Shown here: in pieces, positions 16,449-23,048 of the stretch | Numbering within the stretch: position 1 is the first letter of the stretch | Layout: each line of letters starts with the position of its first letter | DNA from: CAZLMG01 sp964560765 | GTDB taxonomy: Bacteria; Bdellovibrionota_B; Oligoflexia; Oligoflexales; CAZLMG01 | DNA length: 42,333 bases | NCBI GenBank assembly: GCA_964560765.1 | Contig: CAZLMG010000040.1 | Location: 1 to 42,333 of the forward strand | Direction of reading: 5' to 3' | The notes under the pieces: model-generated | Told to the model about the DNA's origin: nothing | Database searches by the model: none | The model's input: the letters and a program-made list of their open reading frames with translations, nothing else | Translations under genes and position numbers: made by a program

Positions 16449-17564
16449 TTGACCGTCAATCAAGAGATGAAGAGCAACACCTCTGGCGGAATGACCCGCG
16501 CACTTCGCAGCGATGCTTTGCCCCCTCCTCCGGTTGATGTCATCTGCAGCGCATTGAACATAAGATCGCTAACCATTGACTGGCTGGCCGGCGATGGCTC
16601 CGACCGGTGCTATTACCGCATTCGCAGCATGGATCTACCAGATAGCTGCGTGCTCATGCAGCTATCTGGAACAGACGCTCAGGCCCTCGCCGAGGGACGG
16701 TACGATTGGATTACGTTGTCGGCAACGCTTGCCACCGCGGGCGTTCGCGTCCCTCGCGTTGTTGCATCGCTAGAAGATTATGCCGCTATCATCATCGAAG
16801 ACTATGGTGATCTGATGCTGGAATCGGTCATCCAAGAACAGGCGATGACCATCGTTGACCGTCCACAGATCTTGGAATTCTATCGGCAGGCCTTCAAGGT
16901 CATCGGCCAAATGCTGACGATTCACCGTGATCCTACGAGTGTATGGTGCCAGCGAGCTTTTGATCACGAAAGGCTGCAGTGGGAGCTGGATTTTTTCCTG
17001 AGACAGACTCTTGATCGGCTGCCCGGGTTTGTTTCGGAGAGGACTCGGGCGCAGTTTACTGCAGAATCCAAGGCCCTCTCGGCCGAGTTGGGCGCACTTG
17101 CCAAGCACTTCGTGCATCGCGATTTTCACAGTCGCAATATTATGGTCAAATCAGGGCAATTGGCGATTATCGACTTTCAAGATGCGCGACTGGGTTCTTC
17201 TGCTTATGACCTAGTATCGCTAGTATTTGATCCGTATGTCAATTTTGCACCGGCGCAGCGCATTGAGCTGTTGGCGCGAGGAATTGCGGAGATTGCAGCG
17301 CACCTTGATTCCGCTGAGATTGCGCAAATTGAATTGGTTTGGCGTCATGTTCTCATTCAGCGGCAGCTGAAAGCTATTGGTTCGTATGGCTACTTGACTT
17401 GGGAAAAGCAGCGCGGCAATTATCTGCGATACATCGGCCCAGCCGTCGACGTAGCCCGATATGCAGCCAGCTCAGGCAGCGCAGATTTCCCACTCTTATC
17501 ACGCGAAATTTGGGACATGATCCAAGAGTGGATGCCATTACAGGAAAGATACAGCAACCCATAA
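16449..17564 (+). CDS. amgK: Aminoglycoside-phosphotransferase-fold sugar kinase, probable N-acetylmuramate 1-kinase (AmgK-like)
   Basis: APH-fold kinase of 371 residues. The catalytic loop HRDFHSRN begins at residue 223 and the metal-binding Asp of IDFQDAR is near 242. The N-terminal lobe has GDGSDRCYYRI as the nucleotide loop. AmgK phosphorylates MurNAc (and GlcNAc) at C1 in the recycling route that bypasses de novo UDP-MurNAc synthesis. The assignment rests on the fold plus the adjacent MurU-like nucleotidyltransferase, the usual partner. The start is TTG 16449 by ribosome binding site. An ATG 60 nt upstream would overlap the lipid-kinase gene, and ATG 16467 is poorly placed. A general homoserine/choline-type kinase cannot be fully excluded. 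Confidence 0.8.
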   Translation: MTVNQEMKSNTSGGMTRALRSDALPPPPVDVICSALNIRSLTIDWLAGDGSDRCYYRIRSMDLPDSCVLMQLSGTDAQALAEGRYDWITLSATLATAGVRVPRVVASLEDYAAIIIEDYGDLMLESVIQEQAMTIVDRPQILEFYRQAFKVIGQMLTIHRDPTSVWCQRAFDHERLQWELDFFLRQTLDRLPGFVSERTRAQFTAESKALSAELGALAKHFVHRDFHSRNIMVKSGQLAIIDFQDARLGSSAYDLVSLVFDPYVNFAPAQRIELLARGIAEIAAHLDSAEIAQIELVWRHVLIQRQLKAIGSYGYLTWEKQRGNYLRYIGPAVDVARYAASSGSADFPLLSREIWDMIQEWMPLQERYSNP

Positions 17565-18586
17565 GGGCACTCGTTCTTGCAGCGGGATTCGGTTCGCGTA
17601 TGCGGCCAATTACCGACGCGATACCAAAGCCACTTATTCCTTTTTTTTGTGCAACACCACTAGCCATTTCCGTTGCCAAGTGTCTTGCGGCTGGAATTGA
17701 GAACATCGCCGTCAATACGCATCATCTTGCGGAAGCGATTGAAAGCCGCATATCGCGTTTCAAGACTTCTATTCCTATTCTCCATTCGCATGAATCTGAG
17801 ATTCTCGGAACCGGCGGTGCGTTTGTGCCGCTTGCGCGATGGCGGGAGCAATCGCCAGTGCTGATCTACAACGGCGACGTTGTCTGCGGCGTGAATCTGA
17901 ATGACCTCATGAAGCAGCATCGGGCAAATTTGCCGGTGGCTACCATGGTGCTGACTCCATACAGTCAACCCGGTAAGACCCCGGTCTGGGTATCGGCAGG
18001 ACGAGTGGTACGAATTGGCGGAGAGATGCCGAGCGCCGAATGTACTCCCCACACTTTCACCGGTATCCACATTGTTTCCGAGACCCTGCTGCAGCAGACG
18101 GCGGGCCGAGCTGGGTATTATGAGATTATCGATAACTACAGAATATGCTTGGAAAATAATATGAATGTCATGTCTTACGTGTATGACGGCCCTTGGTTCG
18201 ATCTGGGCGAGCCAAGCTCTTACCTCGCAGCACATGCCCAGGGGTTCTCTCGGCCTCAGGATCTTGCGGCTTGGTTGGACAACCTATCTGTGCCTGCGGC
18301 CATGCGCCTCGAGTCCTTGAACTGCACGTCGGAATGCTCCCTGATCATTGAGCAACATGGAAGTGCTTGGGTTGCTCGACACCGAGAGTCCGTCCTGAAG
18401 CGGGGCGCAAACGTCGTCAATTGGTTGGTCCTGGGTGAGGGATCAGTCATTGATGGTCAAGCTCATCTTGATTCGTCTGTATTGCTGAACAACGTAATAT
18501 TGGCAAGCGGTGAGACATTCCGCTCAGCAATCGTCTATCACAATGCCGAAGGTCATCGACAATCTTTGACCGTGAGTGACGCGTAG
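17528..18586 (+). CDS. murU: MurU-like sugar-1-phosphate nucleotidyltransferase with extra C-terminal domain
   Basis: Nucleotidyltransferase with LVLAAGFGSRMRPITD and downstream PKPLIP (uridylyltransferase signature), LGTGGAF, and the product-side metal site YNGDVV. In AmgK-MurU pairs it would make UDP-MurNAc from MurNAc-1-P and UTP. The catalytic part ends near residue 230 (WFDLGEPSSYL), the length of a normal MurU. About 120 further residues follow, with a region of hexapeptide-like repeats (GANVVNWLVLGEGSVIDGQ, then DSSVLLNNVILASG) resembling a left-handed beta-helix as in GlmU or COG1208 proteins. The start is unclear: GTG 17528 overlaps the kinase by 37 nt and lacks a good ribosome binding site; the frame is open further upstream. 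It could serve another NDP-sugar. Confidence 0.78.
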   Translation: MDAITGKIQQPIRALVLAAGFGSRMRPITDAIPKPLIPFFCATPLAISVAKCLAAGIENIAVNTHHLAEAIESRISRFKTSIPILHSHESEILGTGGAFVPLARWREQSPVLIYNGDVVCGVNLNDLMKQHRANLPVATMVLTPYSQPGKTPVWVSAGRVVRIGGEMPSAECTPHTFTGIHIVSETLLQQTAGRAGYYEIIDNYRICLENNMNVMSYVYDGPWFDLGEPSSYLAAHAQGFSRPQDLAAWLDNLSVPAAMRLESLNCTSECSLIIEQHGSAWVARHRESVLKRGANVVNWLVLGEGSVIDGQAHLDSSVLLNNVILASGETFRSAIVYHNAEGHRQSLTVSDA

Positions 18587-18664
18587 TTTGCTGCCTAGTC
18601 AGCCCCTATACAGGCGCGACTATACACGGGTAACTATCGAAGATGATTCTGTAGGATTGGCTCG

Positions 18665-18802
18665 ATGTATAGGCGAGATAACTCGGTGAAAGCGTCGGTC
18701 CTGAAATATCTTGGTCATCTGCTTCAGGGTCACATTCGAGAATCTTCGCGTCGATTCTTCAAGAGCGAGCCTGTGGCTACAACCGATTTTACAAGACACT
18801 AG
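18665..18802 (+). CDS. Possible 45-residue basic small protein (doubtful)
   Basis: ATG-initiated frame starting MYRRDNSVKASVLKYLGHLL and ending in TDFTRH, with TAGGAT about nine nt upstream. The product is basic with an amphipathic-looking middle (ASVLKYLGHLLQGHIRESSR). It lies alone in a 327-bp gap and I recognise no family. A frame of 46 codons can occur by chance, so it is listed only as a candidate. Confidence 0.2.
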   Translation: MYRRDNSVKASVLKYLGHLLQGHIRESSRRFFKSEPVATTDFTRH

Positions 18803-18856
18803 CCACCGTTTTTGGCCAGGCTAATTTCGCGTCAAGCAATCAACCTTTTCTTGGCG

Positions 18857-18877
18857 GTTCAAGCTATCTGCTTGAAC
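18857..18877. repeat. Perfect inverted repeat (possible weak terminator)
   Basis: GTTCAAGC, five-nt loop TATCT, GCTTGAAC. It sits 36 bp beyond the LysM gene stop on the minus strand. Neither strand has a T-run after the stem, so it could be a Rho-independent terminator only weakly, or a processing or protein-binding site. Confidence 0.4.
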
Positions 18878-18913
18878 AAATGAACAATAAGTCCAAACAT
18901 TCCATTCAAGATA

Positions 18914-19963
18914 CTAAGATAGCGCGCTCAGCTGCGCGATCGCGGTTCCAATGATTTCAGAAATACCATTAAAAGACTGGTTCGAAGTGTTATCGACGAC
19001 AGTAACGCTGCCTTCGTTCATTTGAAATTCAATGCTGGTGCTTGCCAAGGACTCTTGCTTGCTATTTGGGTTAATCGATGCAGTCATTGCGCCGGTATCG
19101 ACGTAATAAAGAACCATTCCGGCGGATAGGCTGTCAGGGTTGTCGATGATGTCGTTTTGACGCCAGATAGCTTTCCAATCAGACGCGTTTCCTAGGGTTC
19201 GGGCTGCAATCGATGCAAGTGTGTCACCTTGGTTCACTACCACTTCACGGCGTGGAAGCATTTCATAAGCTTGTGCGAATTGGGACGTTTCTTGGGTTAG
19301 TTGATAATAGACCACATCTCCAGGATAGATTCGGCTTGGATTTGCTAAGGATGATAGTTCGGCGATTTCGGACCATCGGCTAGGGTTTCCATAAATTTTC
19401 GCTGCTACTTTGGCTAACGTGTCACCACGCTGAACGATATAAGGCATCTTCGAGCCAACTTCAGGTAGTGCGGGTGCCATGCTGCCGGCAGATCCTCGCT
19501 CCATCATTCCAGCAGACTGAGAGACTTCGCGGACACGTTGTGAGTTGTTCATGGGTACGCTTGCAGTTGTATTCATCGGTGCGGAGTTCGTGCGTGCCGG
19601 TGCCGCCATCGATGAATTGTATCCATCGCCGGCCATCTCTTCACCCTGGTTTGCGTTAGCGATAAGTTCCTGGATGTCGCTCCCCTCGCCTTCGGCCGCA
19701 TAGCCTTCATCTTGGGGTAGCTCTTCGTTCAACACATTTTCTTCTGAGGCCATGTTTTCTTCGTTTCCATAGCCTTCTCCTCCGTCACCCTCGGCCACTT
19801 CCTCGGCGTTGCCGTTTTCGTACTCGCCATTCTCAGCATTTTCCTCGGACGCTTCCAGCTCACCCTCTTCACCTTGTTGCTGCGTACTCGAGCAGCCCCA
19901 AAGTGAGAGCATGGCAGAAAGCGCAAGGGCTGAGAAGCGGCTCTGCGCTCTCAAAATCCTCAT
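18914..19963 (-). CDS. LysM-domain lipoprotein with acidic linker
   Basis: Predicted lipoprotein of 349 residues. A signal peptide ends in the lipobox-like LSLWGC, giving lipidated Cys24. An acidic Glu/Gly/Asn-rich stretch (about residues 30-110) and a Ser/Ala/Met-rich linker follow. Two LysM domains come next: MPYIVQRGDTLAKVAAKIYG (from about 173) and REVVVNQGDTLASIAARTLG (from about 239), each with the following Trp-containing second helix. LysM binds peptidoglycan glycan strands, so it probably tethers the wall to a membrane. No hydrolase domain is present. The start at 19963 has GGAGG nine nt upstream; an upstream in-frame start at 20017 would spoil the signal peptide. It is monocistronic between two long intergenic regions. 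Confidence 0.85.
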   Translation of the reverse strand: MRILRAQSRFSALALSAMLSLWGCSSTQQQGEEGELEASEENAENGEYENGNAEEVAEGDGGEGYGNEENMASEENVLNEELPQDEGYAAEGEGSDIQELIANANQGEEMAGDGYNSSMAAPARTNSAPMNTTASVPMNNSQRVREVSQSAGMMERGSAGSMAPALPEVGSKMPYIVQRGDTLAKVAAKIYGNPSRWSEIAELSSLANPSRIYPGDVVYYQLTQETSQFAQAYEMLPRREVVVNQGDTLASIAARTLGNASDWKAIWRQNDIIDNPDSLSAGMVLYYVDTGAMTASINPNSKQESLASTSIEFQMNEGSVTVVDNTSNQSFNGISEIIGTAIAQLSALS

Positions 19964-20038
19964 GTGCGTATTCCTCCAAAAAGTTAATAGAAAATCACCC
20001 CGTACGTGCCTCGGCACGAACTCGACGATCCTTTAATC

Positions 20039-20067
20039 ATTAGAGCGCGACTCGAGGTTCGCTGCAA
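20039..20067 (-). promoter_or_regulatory. Candidate promoter for the LysM lipoprotein
   Basis: On the minus strand TTGCAG (20067-20062), a 17-bp spacer and TCTAAT (20044-20039). The -10 matches five of six and the -35 three of six consensus bases. A short hairpin CGTGCC/GGCACG (20005-20018) would lie in the resulting leader. Confidence 0.35.
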
Positions 20068-20221
20068 CGGGCAGGAATTACCGGGTTTTCTTTCGATAAT
20101 TCCTTGGATTGGGGTATGTCTGGTCGGCTTATTCCGCTGAATTGGTCACATTTTTCTGATTGAATTTAGTTGGTTGAGTTTCCATAGATGTTGGTCACCT
20201 GATCACAACCTATTCACATTT

Positions 20222-20307
20222 GGGGGCCACACCAGGGTCTTAAGGTCCCCAATTTTCGTGACTTATTTTCTGGTGCGGCCGGTACAGGGGTTGCAACAAG
20301 GACCCTG
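20222..20307 (+). promoter_or_regulatory. Competing hairpins in the leader of the membrane-protein gene
   Basis: Stem A pairs GGGGGCC (20222-20228) with GGTCCCC (20244-20250), one G-U pair, followed by AATTTTC. Stem B pairs CAGGGTCTT (20233-20241) with AGGACCCTG (20299-20307). Stem B's left arm lies inside the loop of stem A and would unfold it, an arrangement seen in attenuators. It ends about 20 nt before the GTG start. Confidence 0.35.
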
Positions 20308-20326
20308 CTGATTCTGGAGGTCGATC

Positions 20327-21145
20327 GTGACAGGCGTCGTATTTCCCATGGTGTTGGTTGCCGTCATTACGTCTCTGACGTCCCTTGGCAGCCCGGTGCT
20401 ACCTGGCGGGAGGCTTTGGTATTCTCACGGAATATACCTACTCACTCGCCTCGTTCCCGTTGCCGCTTGGGGGCTTTGGCTACTTATTCTTGGTGCCGTC
20501 GTAGCGGGTCAGACCATACCGAAGATGCTGGACGCCAGCTATTTCCTCAGCATCGAAGAGGCGTCGGGGCTGTTTGCATTAGGTCTGCTGATGATCTTAC
20601 CCGCAGCAAATTTTCTGGCTGCGATCTGTCTGGTCTTCCTTTCATTGCATTTTGCTCGGTATTCTCCTGACGACATTTCGACCGCCATGATCGTACTGAC
20701 GTCGATTGCGACCATTTTGACCGTGCTCGGCGATCAGCTGCCTTGGAGAAAGCGACAGCATCCGCGCCGCAACCCAGCGGCCAAAGGTCGCGAGATCTTG
20801 ACCATAATCTTTGGTATCGGTAGCACGGCCGCCGCCGCACTAACGGCACTGCAGGTAGCCCGATTCTCTGGTTGGTTAAATCTCTTGGCTGGGCAAAACT
20901 TGCCGACCCTTATTGTTTTGATGGGAACTCTGGCGATAGGTGCGGCTTGGATGCTGATAGCTCTCGATATTGGCAGAAGAATCCTGATGCCAATTGCCAT
21001 CATTCCAACACTAATCATTTTGTCATTCCTAGTTCAGTTGAGTTGGCCATATCTCTGCATTGTTTACTTAATGATGCTGATATTGTCCTTCTCTCCAGAA
21101 AAGGCGCTCACCGACGAACGTTTGGTGATCGCGACTCCCGTTTAA
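20327..21145 (+). CDS. Polytopic membrane protein of unknown function
   Basis: A 272-residue, strongly hydrophobic protein with about seven or eight transmembrane segments (roughly residues 4-20, 36-60, 78-108, 117-136, 157-177, 192-213 and 219-250) and one basic loop, WRKRQHPRRNPAAKGR (140-155), presumably cytoplasmic. The GTG start is preceded by GGAGG with a six-nt spacer. I recognise no family. It is upstream of mraZ in the same direction, with 167 bp between them containing what looks like the mra promoter and operator, so it is probably a separate transcription unit that may read into dcw. Confidence 0.75.
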   Translation: MTGVVFPMVLVAVITSLTSLGSPVLPGGRLWYSHGIYLLTRLVPVAAWGLWLLILGAVVAGQTIPKMLDASYFLSIEEASGLFALGLLMILPAANFLAAICLVFLSLHFARYSPDDISTAMIVLTSIATILTVLGDQLPWRKRQHPRRNPAAKGREILTIIFGIGSTAAAALTALQVARFSGWLNLLAGQNLPTLIVLMGTLAIGAAWMLIALDIGRRILMPIAIIPTLIILSFLVQLSWPYLCIVYLMMLILSFSPEKALTDERLVIATPV

Positions 21146-21157
21146 AGCCCGTACCGC

Positions 21158-21187
21158 TTGACGGATCACACTTTCCTTCGTTACGCT
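21158..21187 (+). promoter_or_regulatory. Candidate promoter for mraZ and the dcw cluster
   Basis: TTGACG (21158-21163) matches five of six -35 bases; TACGCT (21182-21187) at 18-bp spacing is a weak -10. It is supported mainly by its position just upstream of the TGGGG repeats in the mraZ leader. Confidence 0.4.
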
Positions 21188-21195
21188 TAAGAATG

Positions 21196-21210
21196 TGGGG
21201 AATTGTGGGG
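21196..21210 (+). promoter_or_regulatory. Putative MraZ operator (TGGGN direct repeats)
   Basis: Two TGGGG boxes (21196-21200 and 21206-21210) separated by exactly five nt, about 100 bp before mraZ. MraZ of E. coli autoregulates through TGGGN repeats with five-nt spacers. Only two boxes are seen here; the next register (21216-21220) does not match. Confidence 0.7.
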
Positions 21211-21312
21211 GACAGCGCCATACTGCGGTCCTTGACTCCACAGCACAGCTGATTCCGCGACCTCTTTGCTGATCCACTCCATCGAAGATCATCGTTTAAC
21301 AAGAGTGAACTC

Positions 21313-21762
21313 ATGTTTCGTGGGCGCTACGAGCACACAGTAGACGACAAAGGACGACTGGCGATTCCAGCTCGATTTCGCGACGAGCTTTCGCGCGGTG
21401 ATGATCCCGGCGCCCTCATTGTGACGAATTATGACAGATGCCTGGTTGGGTATTCTTACGCCGAATGGGAGCGTCTAGAGCAGCGATTTGTTCAGCTTCC
21501 CCAATTCGATCCACGAGTCGCGGCTTTTCAGCGCTATTTCATCTCCGGAGCAACAGAGTGTCCGATTGACAAGGCTGGTCGCATTCTGCTGCCCCTTAAT
21601 CTCCGATCCATCGCCCAAATTCAGCACGAATGCGTTATAACAGGCGCGCTGAATAAAATTGAGATCTGGTCTCAGCAGCGTTGGGTCAAAGAATTCGACT
21701 CCATCGCAGATCAATTCATTGGACTTACCGAAGCCATGTCTTCGTTTGGGATTTCGCTATAA
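21313..21762 (+). CDS. mraZ: Transcriptional regulator MraZ
   Basis: DNA-binding regulator of the division and cell wall cluster, 149 residues with two SpoVT/AbrB-like half-domains. The first contains MFRGRYEHTVDDKGRLAIPA and the second CPIDKAGRILLPLNLR, both carrying the DxxGR motif. It is the first gene of dcw as usual, with the two TGGGG boxes in its leader arguing for autoregulation. Its TAA overlaps the rsmH ATG by one base. Confidence 0.96.
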   Translation: MFRGRYEHTVDDKGRLAIPARFRDELSRGDDPGALIVTNYDRCLVGYSYAEWERLEQRFVQLPQFDPRVAAFQRYFISGATECPIDKAGRILLPLNLRSIAQIQHECVITGALNKIEIWSQQRWVKEFDSIADQFIGLTEAMSSFGISL

Positions 21763-22748
21763 TGATGGATGGGCTCGCCACTGACTTCGGTCATGTTTCC
21801 GTATTAGCAGACGCCGTGCGTTCCCTGATGAACTACAGCACGGCTGAGAAGGCTATTGACTGTACAGCTGGAGGCGGTGGTCATATGGCTCTAGCCCTGG
21901 CGGAAATGCCAAAGGGAGCCAAGATACTGGGCATCGATCGAGACCCAGTTGCCATCGCGCATCTCAATCGGCGCTTTGCCGCTGAAATCTCGGTTGGCCG
22001 GGTCTATATTGTGCATGCTCCGTTTAGCCAGCTGCATGATGTGCTAGAAAATCACCCAGAGTTTTCGCAGGCAGATACCATCCTCGCCGACTTAGGCGTT
22101 TCATCGCCTCAGATTGACGATGATTCGCGCGGGTTCTCATTTATGCGCCCTGGCCCGCTTGATATGCGCATGAATCAAACCGCGAGCGCACCAACCGCTG
22201 CGGATATTGTCAATCAATGGAGTGAGGTGGACCTTACCCGACTCTTTCAGCGCTACGGAGAAGAGCCGAAAGCTAAGTTCATCGCGCGAGCTATCGTCCA
22301 GAGGCGAACCTCGAAGCTTTTTTCAACCACCGACGAGTTATCTGAGGTCATCGTTAACTCCGTTCATTACAAGGAGCGAAGTCGAAAACACCCGGCCACA
22401 CGCGTGTTTCAGGCTTTGCGCGTACAAGTGAATAACGAAATGGAAGAGCTCGCCACATTACTGCAGGCGGGTTTTTCGCACCTTCGCCGCTCCGGACGGC
22501 TTGGCATCATCACCTTTCACTCTCTTGAAGACCGCGCCGTGAAATCGGAGTTTCGACGGCTTTCCGGACATAACGAGCAGTCTGCTGTTCTTTCAAGGCT
22601 ACCATTGACGGAAGAGCGTCTGACCGCAAGCATTGCCGCCAGCGGCGCCGTCATAAAGCCATTCCCTGCTATTCCAGACGAACTTGAGTGTGAGTCGAAT
22701 CCAAGAGCCCGAAGTGCCAAACTGAGGGTTATCGAACGCATTAACTAG
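21762..22748 (+). CDS. rsmH: 16S rRNA (cytosine-1402-N4) methyltransferase
   Basis: SAM-dependent methyltransferase (formerly MraW) modifying C1402 in the ribosomal P site. The SAM loop AIDCTAGGGGHMALA, ILGIDRDPVAI, ILADLGVSSPQIDDDSRGFS, GPLDMRMN and GIITFHSLEDRAVK are all diagnostic. It is 328 residues from ATG 21762, which overlaps the mraZ stop as TAATG; ATG 21765 immediately follows and could be used instead. The frame extends upstream into mraZ but that part is not homologous. Confidence 0.95.
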   Translation: MMDGLATDFGHVSVLADAVRSLMNYSTAEKAIDCTAGGGGHMALALAEMPKGAKILGIDRDPVAIAHLNRRFAAEISVGRVYIVHAPFSQLHDVLENHPEFSQADTILADLGVSSPQIDDDSRGFSFMRPGPLDMRMNQTASAPTAADIVNQWSEVDLTRLFQRYGEEPKAKFIARAIVQRRTSKLFSTTDELSEVIVNSVHYKERSRKHPATRVFQALRVQVNNEMEELATLLQAGFSHLRRSGRLGIITFHSLEDRAVKSEFRRLSGHNEQSAVLSRLPLTEERLTASIAASGAVIKPFPAIPDELECESNPRARSAKLRVIERIN

Positions 22749-22764
22749 AAAGGGTGGGTTGTCT

Positions 22765-23040
22765 ATGCCAATTCAATCACAGCGCATGACCAATATTGTG
22801 CTTTTCATGGGGCTATTGCTTCTTTTTGCCCTGGCTTTTACTCGTGTTCACATGCGTGTACAATTGACCTTAACTGGTTATCGAATTGGTGAGCTTAAAA
22901 AATCTGAACATGTCCTCTTGAAGACGCGTAGCGAGTTGCAGATGCAGCTGTCGAAGCTGACGAGCCGCAAGCATCTAGAGCTCCTTGCCTCCGTCAACGA
23001 AACGGTTGGTGCACGGACTGGAGGACTGGTCTTGAAGTAG
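22765..23040 (+). CDS. ftsL: Cell division protein FtsL
   Basis: A 91-residue bitopic protein: short cytoplasmic N-terminus, one transmembrane helix (IVLFMGLLLLFALAF, about residues 10-25) and a periplasmic leucine-rich stretch (IGELKKSEHVLLKTRSELQM and on) likely to form the FtsL/FtsB coiled coil. FtsL sequences diverge widely, so the call rests on size, topology and position between rsmH and ftsI. ATG 22765 has AAGGGTGGG upstream; a TTG two codons earlier is also in frame. Confidence 0.82.
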   Translation: MPIQSQRMTNIVLFMGLLLLFALAFTRVHMRVQLTLTGYRIGELKKSEHVLLKTRSELQMQLSKLTSRKHLELLASVNETVGARTGGLVLK

Positions 23041-23048
23041 CGAGTGCC

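Larger units (their letters stand above)
18587..18913. other. 327-bp stretch without a confident gene
   Basis: Lies between the ends of murU (plus) and the LysM gene (minus). It holds a possible 45-codon frame (18665-18802), an eight-bp inverted repeat CCTATACA/TGTATAGG near 18604-18675 and a perfect hairpin at 18857-18877. No tRNA, repeat family or strong terminator T-tract was seen. Confidence 0.6.
20018..20326. other. 309-bp divergent regulatory region
   Basis: Contains the upstream regions of the LysM lipoprotein (minus) and the membrane protein (plus). It holds a candidate minus-strand promoter, two copies of GGTCAC (near 20145 and 20196) and competing hairpin arms at 20222-20307. No gene was found. 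Confidence 0.6.
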
